Shown here: one piece after another, positions 24,601-32,148 of the stretch
How positions within the stretch are numbered: position 1 is the first letter of the stretch
Layout of the letters: every line of letters starts with the position of its first letter
Source: Hemicordylus capensis
Lineage: Eukaryota > Chordata > Lepidosauria > Squamata > Cordylidae
Length of the DNA: 64,000 nucleotides
Assembly (NCBI RefSeq): GCF_027244095.1
Contig: NC_069659.1
Coordinates: forward strand, 88,471,501-88,535,500
Direction of reading: 5' to 3'
Made by a program: the position numbers and the translations under genes
The notes under the pieces: model-generated
Seen by the model: only the letters and a program-made list of their open reading frames with translations
Told to the model about the DNA's origin: nothing
Database searches by the model: none

Positions 24601-26453
24601 CAAATTTCAAAACCTTCCTACTTGCATTGTGCTGCTAAATTTAATGTTGCTTTACAGTATATAAATGTAGTACTCTATTTAGTATTATACTTATTTATCT
24701 TGGCTGATATGATGTGTAGCATTCCAGTGACAGTGCAGTTTGTGCTATGGCTGCAGTGGCTGATGCTGTTTTGATTAGCAATTGCAATGAATGGGAATAA
24801 CAGCGGTAGTGCTGTTTGTGCAATCGCTCCTCCTCAACAGCATGTGGGCTGCCTTAAGAGTCCACAGCAGTCTCGGCACAGATCACACCATCGCCAGAAC
24901 ACTGCACATCATGTCAGATTAAAAATGACTATTTTTAGACTACTTTCCAGTAGGCTTATGAGATCACCCGACATTCTGTGTGTGTGTCCGTGTGCCCCCC
25001 CCTCAACCTATCAACTTTGCAACGCCTGGACCAATGTGAACCAAATCAGTTACAGTTGTAGGGGCACATAGGGACACCTCAATGGCCTAGTTTGTGATGA
25101 TGTCATCTACCCCAATTCAAGATGGTGGACATGTGAATGTCTGAGGCGCGAGCTGGCTAGTTTGTGGACTGTCCAACCCATTTGAACTAAACTGGATAAA
25201 GTTTCAGTGAGTGACACACAGGGACACCTTAATGACATAGTTCGTGGTAATGTCATCTACACTGATTCAAGATGGTGGATGTGGAAATTTTTGAGGCACA
25301 AGTGGGCTAACTTGTAGACAGTCTAACCAATTTGAGCCAAATTTGCTACAGCTGTATAGACACATAGGGATGCCAAATGGTGTAGTTTGTGATGTCATCC
25401 ACTCCAATCCAGGATGGTGGACATGTGAACTTTTGAGGCACAAGTGCACTAACCTGACGACTGTCTTAACCAATTTGAACCAAATTTGGTACAGTTGTAG
25501 TGAGTGACACACAGGGGCACCTCAGTGGTGTAGTTTGCAATGATGTTGTCCACCCCAATCCAAGATGGCGGATGCATGAACATTTGAGGAACAAGAGATC
25601 TAACTTGTGGACCTCTATTTGAACCACATTTAGTCTAGTTGTAGAGACAGTGAAAGGAAAGTAGGCTGATTAGTTCTTACTAGAACAACTTGTTAACGTA
25701 TCAAGTTAATTTGAGGATGTTTTGAAGATCTCATTTCATAAACATTCTCAAACCTGAAGTTACAGAATATTTTGTAAGATACTAAATTAAGATTGGAAAA
25801 TGTTGCTTTGACATCATAAGCAGACTGGAATCTAAGGCTCAGTTGAGAGGGTACAAACTCCAAGTTTAAAATAGCAGGTATGATGTAAGTGAAACTGCCT
25901 GGTTAACTAGATTTTAGAACTAAAGGGGCTGATAGCATAGTGGTTAGAATGTTGGACTAAGACCGGGAAGACCCGAGTTCAAATCCTCATTCAACCATGA
26001 AACTCACTGGGTGACTTTGGGCCAGTCATATATCTCTCAGCCTAACCTACCTCACAGGGTTGTTGTGAGGGGAAAAATTAACCATGTATACCACTCTGAG
26101 CTCCTCAGAGGAAGAGCTGGATATAAAATGTAAATAATAAATAATAATATTAATCCACACAACTGAAACTAGGTTTACATAACACTGGAGGTGAGACTCA
26201 TCTCTGACTCACCTCTCTCATTATTTTCAATGGAACTGTTCATGAGTTATTCAATCTGGCGGTCAGCCAGCATTCAGAGTATCAATGTTTCTTTTCCCAG
26301 GTCTTACAAAATCCTCAGATGGCTACAGTTGAAGAATTTAAGAACTCTGCAGGAGAAGATCCCTGGCACGTGGACACTTTATCCATTATCTCCAATGCAG
26401 AACAAAACCAAACTGTAGCAAACAACCTGTTGAAGGCAGAAGAACACGGATGA
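2455..26453 (+). CDS. IFNGR2: IFNGR2, interferon-gamma receptor 2 (7 coding exons, 318 aa)
   Basis: Signalling chain of the interferon-gamma receptor: with IFNGR1 it binds IFN-gamma and brings JAK2 to the complex at the plasma membrane. Joined exons are 2455-2524, 10158-10284, 14835-14998, 15883-16028, 18139-18280, 22313-22467 and 26301-26453 (957 nt). All introns are GT-AG with phases 1-2-1-0-1-0, the class II cytokine receptor pattern. Seen: signal peptide (1-21), two fibronectin-III-like domains (about 30-120 and 121-213), cysteine pairs C76/C84 and C190/C210 placed as in mammalian IFNGR2, one membrane helix (about 222-243), a box-1-like PPLTIP (258-263) and the tail motif LSIIS. Known: human IFNGR2 is 337 aa and lies next to TMEM50B as here. 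The match to remembered human IFNGR2 is clear in VNCTxIT, RAExGxLxSAW, GPPxxIxVxP and YCLQxQA. IL10RB and IFNAR paralogues fit less well. Confidence 0.95.
2896..5586. mobile_element. hAT MITE (CAGGGGC family) interrupted by a second hAT element
   Basis: Ends CAGGGGCGTAGC (2896) and GTTACGCCCCTG (5586) are inverted. Flanking octamers ATTTTTTC (2888-2895) and ATTTTTCC (5587-5594) match at 7 of 8. Without the inner element it would be about 430 bp. Confidence 0.8.
3108..5361. mobile_element. Non-autonomous hAT element, 2254 bp, nested
   Basis: Ends CAGTGTTTCTCAACC and GTTGAGAAACACTG. A perfect 8-bp duplication CTGTGGAC lies at 3100-3107 and 5362-5369. The interior has no transposase-like protein on either strand. 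It holds a purine-rich tract (3580-3830), an A19 run (4808-4826) and a CpG-rich stretch at 5080-5170 containing GGGATATAAGGA. Terminal subrepeats contain GGACCGG motifs. Open frames here (for example the minus frame at 3536-4177) follow simple sequence and are not called. Confidence 0.85.
5685..5892 (-). repeat. CORE-SINE (MIR-like), reverse
   Basis: The minus strand reads a tRNA-like head, then GGGTGACTCTGGGCCAGTCAC, the CORE domain, then AGGGTTGTTGTGAGG and a tail. Related copies lie at 9850-9960, 25925-26145 and 55155-55372. Confidence 0.75.
6225..6490 (-). repeat. tRNA-derived SINE (squamate type), reverse
   Basis: Reads GTTGGTGTCGACTCTTGGTG at the tail end, then GGAGGGGTTTACCATTGCC, then the tRNA-like head whose B box is GGTTCAAATCC on the minus strand. 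Full-length copy of the family split by Tc1 at 51251. Confidence 0.8.
6609..6785 (+). repeat. Minisatellite, three units of about 65 bp
   Basis: TGATTGGGCAGTGGGGATTC recurs at about 6619, 6689 and 6739, each followed by CATATG and AGAT. Tandem repeat in IFNGR2 intron 1. Confidence 0.8.
6828..7580 (+). repeat. GC-rich segmental tandem duplications
   Basis: Unit GTCAGCAGCCT...GAGCGGCCATGG...AGGGCCCAGTCAAC is repeated about 133 bp later; a second pair begins GGAGGAGCAGGAG (about 7045 and 7160). The purine-biased, G-rich block ends in a short AT-rich stretch. The open frames here are repeat-derived and not called. Confidence 0.6.
7612..7866 (-). repeat. L2-like LINE/SINE 3' end (reverse), second copy
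   Basis: Closely matches 1192-1442 over its length, including CTCCCCCTGCTAAATAAAG and CCAAAGGGCTCACAATCT. Confidence 0.75.
8525..8795. repeat. Imperfect inverted repeat with (CTC)n core
   Basis: The left arm GAGCCGGGCGATGG...AGAAGTGAGCAAG pairs with the right arm CTTGCTCACTTCTCC...CATCACCTGCCTGAGCC. A triplet tract and a short ATCAGTAC duplication lie between. Probably a foldback MITE; no clean target duplication was found. Confidence 0.5.
8994..9333. mobile_element. Probable MITE with about 19-bp inverted ends
   Basis: GCCAAACTACATGTGATG at the left pairs with CATCGTGTGTAGCTTGGC at the right. Internal TTAGCTTTATTTTTAAGG and CTAAAGAAAAGCTAAG are also inverted. Superfamily not assigned. Confidence 0.55.
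9850..9960 (+). repeat. CORE-SINE fragment
   Basis: TGGGTGACTCTGGGCCAATC then CACGTGGTTGTTGTGAGGAT matches the CORE and 3' part of the SINE at 25925-26145. Confidence 0.6.
10158..10284 (+). CDS. IFNGR2: IFNGR2 coding exon 2 (first half of FNIII domain 1)
   Basis: Acceptor TCTTTTTAG|AATC and donor CGCAT|GTAAGT, 127 nt, phase 1 to 2. It encodes the [14 protein letters not shown] strand and LKWSPVN, the first beta strands of the receptor domain. QNLT is a possible N-glycosylation site. Confidence 0.92.
10575..13006 (+). mobile_element. L2-clade LINE, long but broken copy with a MITE insert
   Basis: Pieces in order: endonuclease part (CNARSVQNK, about 10615; [11 protein letters not shown], about 10690-10725), a reverse-transcriptase region (about 11370-11760, [11 protein letters not shown]-like block), the [14 protein letters not shown] block (12395-12435), [25 protein letters not shown], and a 3' end with AACCACCCAGAGA...GGTGGTATATAAAT and an AAATAAATA tail. 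Many frame breaks and deletions. The endonuclease portion makes it more complete than the copies at 20060 and 30053. Confidence 0.8.
12165..12375. mobile_element. Tigger/pogo-like MITE inside the L2 copy
   Basis: 211 bp with perfect-looking ends CAGTGGTCCCTCGACTTACG and CGTAAGTCAAGGGACCACTG, one mismatch apart, flanked by TA (12163-12164 and 12376-12377). The L2 protein pattern resumes directly after it. TA target and CAGTGG(T/A)CCCT ends fit Tc1/mariner, probably pogo/Tigger (inference). Confidence 0.85.
13010..14390. other. IFNGR2 intron 2, no recognised feature
   Basis: AT-rich intron sequence with no coding pattern, RNA gene or clear repeat that I can name. Confidence 0.5.
14393..14480 (-). 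repeat. L2-like LINE 3' end fragment (reverse)
   Basis: TTATTTATTTAACATATTTT then ACTACCCAAAACTTACG and GGCGGTTTACAAC is the reverse of the L2 3' end at 21720-21785. Confidence 0.7.
14835..14998 (+). CDS. IFNGR2: IFNGR2 coding exon 3 (second half of FNIII domain 1)
   Basis: Acceptor TATATTGCAG|ATCA and donor AACA|GTAGGT, 164 nt, phase 2 to 1. It carries the C-x7-C disulfide pair ([11 protein letters not shown]) and [13 protein letters not shown], the strongest IFNGR2 signature in the window. NCT and NIT are possible glycosylation sites. Confidence 0.93.
15627..15720 (-). repeat. Compound (CTAC)n (TATT)n microsatellite on an L2 tail
   Basis: About nine CTAC units, then about eight TATT units, followed by AACATATTTTTATACTGCCC, a reversed L2 3' end. 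The microsatellite probably grew from the L2 tail. Confidence 0.75.
15883..16028 (+). CDS. IFNGR2: IFNGR2 coding exon 4 (first half of FNIII domain 2)
   Basis: Acceptor TTTCAG|CTAC and donor GAAAAG|GTAAGG, 146 nt, phase 1 to 0. It encodes [14 protein letters not shown] and an INYWD strand matching the VHYWE strand of human IFNGR2. NHT and NST are possible glycosylation sites. Confidence 0.92.
16400..16603. repeat. Two adjacent hairpins in IFNGR2 intron 4
   Basis: Hairpin 1: arms 16400-16449 and 16474-16523, about 45 of 50 paired. Hairpin 2: arms 16563-16578 and 16588-16603, 16 of 16 paired with a 9-nt loop. Open frames on the two strands here are near mirror copies because of the palindrome, so none is a gene. 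Confidence 0.7.
16905..17375 (+). repeat. L2-like LINE 3' end
   Basis: ACCTTTAAAGCCCTAAACGG, then GGGACAGGGCCTTCTCTGTTG, then GTAAACCGCCTTGGGGTT and an AAATAAATAAATA tail. A different subfamily from the copies at 10575 and 20060. Confidence 0.75.
17445..17848. repeat. Truncated hAT-like GC-rich element
   Basis: The right end GGTTCCGTGCACACCCCTA is the same terminal type as the foldback at 60352-60890. Internal GGCAGGGAGTTCTCCTGCCG and related GGCAGGGAG(C/A)TATCCTGCCG motifs recur three times. No matching left end or duplication was seen. Confidence 0.55.
18139..18280 (+). CDS. IFNGR2: IFNGR2 coding exon 5 (second half of FNIII domain 2)
   Basis: Acceptor CCACACAG|TTTA and donor ACTG|GTAACA, 142 nt, phase 0 to 1. 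It encodes MYCLQIQA and the distal cysteine in ETYCKK. The loop between the two cysteines is a few residues shorter than in human. Confidence 0.9.
19343..19515 (-). repeat. Second tRNA-derived SINE family (reverse)
   Basis: The minus strand has box A TAGCTTAGTGGAAGAGCAT and a box-B-like GGTCAATCC, then a body ending AGGCAACTTCATATG. A related tRNA-like head is at 53200-53262. Confidence 0.65.
20062..21787 (+). mobile_element. L2-clade LINE, 5'-truncated copy
   Basis: Reverse transcriptase in readable blocks: [20 protein letters not shown] (about 20240-20300), [20 protein letters not shown] (about 20530-20590, with the first catalytic Asp), [16 protein letters not shown] (20704-20752), [15 protein letters not shown] and LVITYKAL. 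The YADD part is damaged. A 28-bp tandem duplication lies at about 20759-20814. The 3' end has AACCGCCCAGAGA...GGTGGTATAAAAATA and an A-rich tail. Several frameshifts; not functional. Confidence 0.85.
22313..22467 (+). CDS. IFNGR2: IFNGR2 coding exon 6 (membrane helix and JAK2 box region)
   Basis: Acceptor CTCTTTCAG|GCGC and donor GAAGAG|GTATGT, 155 nt, phase 1 to 0. It encodes about 22 hydrophobic residues, then basic and polar residues and [13 protein letters not shown], which aligns with the WFHTPPSIPLQIEE JAK2-binding region of mammalian IFNGR2. Confidence 0.92.
22627..22882 (-). repeat. tRNA-derived SINE (reverse), full copy
   Basis: Same family as 6225-6490: GTTGGTGTCGACTCCTGGCA, GTTTGCCATTGCC, GGGGATTCGAACCGGCAACC and GCGCCATTAGGTGGC. 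Confidence 0.85.
22930..24780. other. IFNGR2 intron 6, mostly unrecognised
   Basis: No gene or RNA feature. 23330-23760 has a mobile-element feel (GGATCCATTGGACCCACGG and similar partial symmetry), but I could not define ends. A degraded AATAAATA tail lies near 24575. Confidence 0.4.
24930..25697. mobile_element. Unclassified transposon with a tandem-repeat core (four units)
   Basis: Four degenerate units of about 135-155 bp share CCAATTTGAACCAAATTTGG, ACAGTTGTAG, CACATAGGGACACCTCAATG and CAAGATGGTGGACATGTGAA. Edges TTTTTAGACTACTTTCC and GGAAAGTAGGCTGATTAG are inverted. Related copies: 62080-62515 (about two to three units) and a 5' piece at 46155-46215. Confidence 0.65.
25925..26145 (+). 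repeat. CORE-SINE (MIR-like), forward
   Basis: tRNA-like head with GTTCAAATCC, then CTGGGTGACTTTGGGCCAGT, CTACCTCACAGGGTTGTTGT, and an AAATAATAAATAATAAT tail. It ends about 155 bp upstream of IFNGR2 exon 7. Confidence 0.8.
26301..26453 (+). CDS. IFNGR2: IFNGR2 terminal coding exon 7 (cytoplasmic tail)
   Basis: Acceptor TTTTCCCAG|GTCT, then 50 codons and a TGA stop at 26451-26453. [12 protein letters not shown] aligns with DVWDSVSIIS of the human tail. The C-terminus ([10 protein letters not shown]) diverges from the human one. Confidence 0.9.
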   Translation, partial: VLQNPQMATVEEFKNSAGEDPWHVDTLSIISNAEQNQTVANNLLKAEEHG

Positions 26454-28760
26454 TGTTCTTTCATCTATGGATGTTGAACTTTTAATGTCCTCTTGTAGAA
26501 TTTCAATACAGAGAAATAGCTGAAATTACCTCTTGTCAAGCACAGGAAGCTGCAAACCACATACCCTGCCTATGATTCATGTTGAACTATGAATTGGAAA
26601 CCAACGTGAAATGACACAAATGCTATGGCTTGGTATAGATAGCTTCTTAAATCACTGAAAAATTACTGAGATTTTGGAAGAGGCTGTTATCTTTTTACTG
26701 GGATTTTGGAAGAGGCTGTTGTTCCTTTAGGTACTCTTGGAAACCTAATGCTTCACCACAGAACAAGGGTTTTGGCACACACTTAAACTGCTGGAACAGT
26801 GTGAAACTGCAAATGTTTTTAGTACATAAGCACAGGGAATAGCGTGTACTAGTGGTCAGATTTACTCATGTCTAGAACTTTTAAAATAATTTATATTTTT
26901 TCAGCCTGGACGGTAATCCTGACAAGATGGTGGGTAAGAGATATTCTCTGTTTTGGGATGGTCTCCCTTTGAAGGAGCAGGTAATCAACTAGAGAGAGCT
27001 TGTTTACTAACTTACTACTTCTTTACTACTTACTGGGGTTTTGCTTTGACTGTGAAGTTTGTTGGATGACAATTGATAGCTGCTTCATTGTTTATGGGCT
27101 ATTCAGACATTGAGTAATTAAAAAGTTTACTCTTAAACAGTCCTGAAAATGGCACTATGGAAGAAATGTAGAATTTAGGGACTGCCATGTGCACACCCAG
27201 AATAAGCTGGTGGGGGATGGGGTGGCTTCATGCCTGGGAGTGGACTTTGATAGTATTTGGAATGTATAATCTGATTCCCATCAGCTGCTTGGCACACCCT
27301 CTCCATTCTGCATCTGGGTATATCTGCAGTCATCTTTCCTGAGGCATGCAGCCCACTTCTGGTTGCATAGCTACCTTGCAGATGTCTGCTCACCATTTCT
27401 CAGTGTTTACTTTTCCAGTTATGGTACTTTTATGCTGTATATCCACTTAATTACAATGACATCTGTGTCATCTGGTTGTGTGTGTGTGTGTGTAGGGGGG
27501 TGCCTTTATTAAAGTGTCCTTGGGGAGGTGCGCACACACACACGCCTGCAAACCCAGCAGTTTATGGTTCTATGTCTGCTTTGTCTGGAGTGCATTGGAG
27601 GTGAATTGGAAAGAGCCTTGGGGAGATGCACAGCAACTGTGCTTTCACTACAGACTTAGAGGGGCACTGTGGCAGCAACTCTGAGTCCAGTATTTCTGAA
27701 CTTCACCCAGTGGCCATGTTAAGCCAGCCTTTTCTACCTTTACTTAGCAGTCATTTCCACCACCCACAGTTCTCTTAGCAGTCATTTCCACCACCCACAG
27801 TTCTGCTTCTACCTAGCACCCGTTTTAAGCCCATCTTCCCCTGGTGGACAGCTGCACTACTGGCAGTTTGGATTGGAAAATATCTGTGGGTTTTTAAAAA
27901 ATTGTTTTTCCTTATGTGTATACTTGTATATACTGTGCTGGGAAACACCTCCTGTACTTTTGCATGCATTGTACCCATGGAGGACAGGAGCACTTGAAAA
28001 TTTTGCTGAGAATAATATATATTTTAATTATTATTTTTTACAATGAGTATTTATATGCGCGCAGTATTCAATCCAGGCAACAAAACACCAGAACATAGCA
28101 CATTTGGAGGTTTGGGGGAATCTTTCCTTTTTACTGTTTGGGGTGCTCATCTAGATTGTGGGCTTTAGTAGGCAGCCAATCACATCACATAGGGAAGGAA
28201 GGAAGTGTGTATGACATGACACCCCACATCCCATCCCACCTCAGACCCTCGTAGGAATTTTCATAAATTTTTGAAAGTATCTGCAGAAGTGGAACTAGAA
28301 TTCAGACAGCGTTTTTTCCTATGGAGACAATGGGATACAAAGCTTATCTAGGGCACCTTCTTTAGATTGGGGTTTCTCTGCATCAGAAGATGTTATTGCT
28401 TCAGGGGTGGTCTTGTTTGAGAGTCCCCAAATCTGTGGATGTATGACATGATGCACCTTGACCCTTTCAGGAATTTCCAGATGACAGCAAAGGTGTAGTG
28501 GGTGTTTCCAGCCCAGGTCAAGGTAGCAACTGTACAAGGAAGCAGTAGGTGTGCAACAGGAGGGGAAATGGAAGGGGGATTCCAGAGATGGATAGTGGTG
28601 GGCAGGCAGGCAGAGAGAGGTGGGGAGCTGAAACCAAGAACATAAAAGCTTCCTGTGTATACAGAACAGGATGTGCATGGCCCATAGTGACTCCAGTTAG
28701 CGTTTATCACACTTACTCACAAAATAAATCTCTGTCTGGAAAGCTTCTGTCATTTGTATA
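26454..28760 (+). other. IFNGR2: Probable IFNGR2 3' UTR
   Basis: Non-coding sequence after the stop with no convincing gene. Possible poly(A) signals are ATTAAA at 27117-27122 and AATAAA at 28733-28738. Two short tandem duplications lie inside: about 33 bp at 26664-26722 (ATTTTGGAAGAGGCTGTT twice) and about 31 bp at 27744-27803. The true 3' end is unknown. Confidence 0.4.
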
Positions 28761-28779
28761 ACAGTGACTTCTCATTTAA

Positions 28780-29005
28780 AGGTAAAGTGTGCTGTCAAAG
28801 TCGATTTTGACTCCTGGCTCCCACAGAGCCCTGTGGTTTTCTATGGTAGAATACAGGAGGGGTTTACCATTGCCATCTCCCATGCAGTATGAGATGATGC
28901 CTTTCAGCATCTTATATCGCTGCTGCCCGATATAGGTGTTTCCCATAGACTGGGAAACATACCAGCGGGGATTCGAACTGGCAACCTTCTGCTTGTTAGT
29001 TTACT
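28780..29005 (-). repeat. tRNA-derived SINE (reverse), head missing
   Basis: AAAGGTAAAGTGTGCTGTC, then GGAGGGGTTTACCATTGCC, then GGGGATTCGAACTGGCAACC. The terminal head bases are lost. Confidence 0.8.
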
Positions 29006-29678
29006 GTAATAGAGACTGCTTGGATGCATTTGCTAATGCAGACCTACCCACGCTCTTATTCTAGCTCAAGCACAGAGAACAGCTCATATTCCTCCAATTC
29101 CTGTAAAACTGTGGTGAGTGGATTCATTTCCAGGTGCTTGTTTTATCATTTAAAGACCCAGGTCCTTCATATTCCTATGCTAAGGTAATTTAGCTCTGCA
29201 TATCTTTATTGCAGCAACTAAGAACTGAGCAGATGCAGAGGATTAAGGATGGGTCAAAACAGCAACATGATCACTCAACCCTCAACTGCTACATTTGAAA
29301 TTAGGATTACTGTAAATCATTTTGGCTGAGTCAACACTGTAAATGGGCAAAATTATTTTTAAGAAGGTACAGAGGACCACCTTTTTTGTGGCAGATCTTC
29401 TATTTTGTCCACTGCCTGCTGAAAACATGTTCTAAAAGGCATTTGCAGGCACTGGCTCATTGCTTTTGTTGATGGATCTTAGTTTTAGTTTGTTTTTTGA
29501 ACCAACTACTTGTCTCAGACAGTACCTTCGGAGCTCCACTTGTGTGGGAAAGCAGCTCAATGCTGCACATAAATCACAGCAGCTGTACTTCAGGAAAGGT
29601 ATAAACTATGTTTGGAATTTATAATCAGATTCCTGCTATATGCTACTAGTACAGGTGAAGAGGTAGCCACCTCTAAGG

Positions 29679-29811
29679 CAGGGCTGCACAACTTTGGCCC
29701 TCCAGCTGTTGTTGGACTACAACTCACATCATCCCCAGCTGCACCAGCCAAAAGTTGAGGATAATGCGAGTTGTAGCTCAACAACAGCTGGAGGGCCAAA
29801 GTGCAGCACTG
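29679..29811. mobile_element. hAT MITE, 133 bp
   Basis: Near-palindrome: CAGGGCTGCACAACTTTGGC pairs with GCCAAAGTGCAGCACTG. Flanks CTCTAAGG (29671-29678) and CTTTAAGG (29812-29819) match at 7 of 8. Related to the element at 43518. Confidence 0.8.
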
Positions 29812-30052
29812 CTTTAAGGTGTAAAGGTTTTTGTGTATGGGTGTGTGTGTGTTGGTGTAGTATGGTACTCATTACCTTCAGTCATTTCTTTGCTCCCAAA
29901 TGTGAAAAAAGCAAGCACCGTTTGCTGTGGGTCATCTGTCCTTTTTGAGAAATCAGCACATACCATTGCAATAAATAATTCACTTTCATATTCTACCTCT
30001 TTTGTAAAGCTTAATCTTTCATTGCAGTGAAAAGTGTAAATGTGTAGCAAGT

Positions 30053-31037
30053 GTAACTTTTAAAAGGGCAGTCAAGATGCATTTGTTCACCCAGGTTTTT
30101 AATTGGATATTGTTTTAATTGTATTTTAATAGTTTTAACTTTTAAATTTTAATTGTTGTGAGTGGTTGGAGCGCAAGTGGAGAAAGACTCAACTTGAATC
30201 TGACAGGTTATGTCATAGAGCACATTTAAAGATCTATGCTCCGGTGATACATGCAGCAAAGAAGCAGTTCTTTTCTGCCCGTATTGCTTCTGCGAACTCG
30301 CGTCCGGGGTTGTGAGGGGACTAGTATCTGCCCCCGCTCCCTTGAACCAGAATTTGGAGTCATCAGTTATCCGCTGTGATGTGTTTAAGAAAATTTTCGC
30401 AGATAAAATCTCTCTGATTTGGGCCGACTTAGACGGAGACTCCACAATTAATTTGATGTCTGAATTGGAGGTGTCCGACAACTCTTAAGAGGTTTGACTG
30501 GATCAGTTTCAGTTTGTGACTCGTGAGGATATGGACAAGCTGCTTGGAGCGGTGAGGCCTTCCACTTGTTCTCTTGACCCTTGTCCAACACGGCTTGTTC
30601 TGTCTAGCAGGGAGGCTGTTGTAGGAGGCCTGGTGGAATCATAAATGCCTCTCTGAGGGAGGGCAGGATGCCTCCTTGTTTCAAGGAGGCAATCATTAGA
30701 CCTCTTTTAAAGAAGCCTACATTAGATCCCTCAGAGTTGAGCACCTATAGGCCTGTCTCCAACCTCCCATGGCTGGGCAAAGTAATTGAGAGGGTGGTGG
30801 CCTCTCAGCTCCAGGCGGTCTTGGAAGAAACTGATTATATAGACCAGGTGGGCTATGGGGTGGAGACTGCCTTGTTCGGATGATCTTCAGTTGGGAATTG
30901 ACTGTGTGACTCTGTTGGCCCTTTTGGCAGCTTTCAGTACTATCAACCATAGTATCCTTCTGAAACGTCCGCGGGTGTTGGGGGTGGGAGGCACTGGCTC
31001 TGTGGGTGCCAGAGTTGAAATTGACTTGACAGCACAC
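30053..31037 (+). mobile_element. Rearranged L2 LINE pieces joined to a SINE tail
   Basis: 30053-30160 is an L2 3' end; 30160-30990 is more 5' L2 sequence ([39 protein letters not shown], then FSTINHSILLKR). The order is not that of one intact element. At about 30995-31037 the L2 stops and GAGTTGAAATTGACTTGACA, the tail of the tRNA-derived SINE family, follows. Several frame breaks. Confidence 0.7.
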
Positions 31038-31039
31038 TT

Positions 31040-31600
31040 CTTACTTTATGTTTCCCTAGGATCCTCCCAGCTTGAAAACCAACTTGCTTTCAGGATTTCA
31101 GCCCTGAATAACTCTGCATTCAAGCCCATACCAATTATGTGACTTCTAGGTGGCTGGAGAAGGCTGAGCAGATTGGAATAGGGAACAGAACAGACTGGTG
31201 TGTATCAGAGAAAAACCAGCATGCACAAGTGTAGCATTGAATTAGCTGAAGTTTTTCCATAGTGCCGGGAGGATACCTTTCCCTTGTTCTGCACAATTTA
31301 GAGTATGTGAATCAACCACCAGTGCAAGAGAGACTCCTGAGGCTTCCAAAGCCTTTCCATTTGTCAGGCAAGCTTTGCCACTAAACTTCAAAAATACCAT
31401 CCGAATGTATTAACACGACCATGCTTTGTCCCACAAAATACCACCCTACACAATCCTGAAGCTGCTTTCGACAGTATATTTCTGAAGGAAAGCAGCGGCT
31501 GACATTGCTGTAGCACAGTTATGAAAAGCTTACAATATGCTTAGTGTGTCAGTACACCGTGGATGTAAAATTTAAAGTAAGATCTTACGTCAGTTTGAAG
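31040..31600. other. Intergenic sequence between converging IFNGR2 and TMEM50B
   Basis: No repeat, gene or RNA feature recognised. Confidence 0.4.
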
Positions 31601-32096
31601 TTTGTAAAACAAAATACATTGCCAATCTTTATTGGATTTTAACGATATTACAATGAACAAACAAGTCAAGCTGGATCAGTGTTGTCTGTGATAGACATAT
31701 CAGGTACAAAATCAAGAGTGAGGTAACAGGACAACTCTCAGCTTCAGTATTTGCTTCATGGTCTGTCCACTAAAGGCCCTGAAGATGCAAACATGGTTTA
31801 AGAAGATAACCAGTGCCAAGGCTGTTTATGTTATAGCTGTGAGGATAAATCCAAAATATATATGTTAGATGGTTTGGAACAAGTCCTTTGTGTTCTTCAA
31901 GAGTCAAAATTGGACTATTCCAACTCTTAAGTGATTCTTCATCACACCCCATAACTCTTTCTTGCCAAAGTTCTTTTGCTGTTAAATTATACAAATCAAG
32001 CCAAGTTTTTCAAACAAATCAGTTTGGCATATTTTGTGCACAATTTGGATTTTGTGGCACATCATAGCTAGCCTAGGCTAACATGACAAGGCATCA

Positions 32097-32148
<52 letters not shown>

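Noticed and set aside
24960-25640. CRISPR-like regular repeats
   Set aside because: Units are about 135-155 bp, degenerate, with no unique spacers, in a vertebrate genome; it is a tandem core of a transposon.
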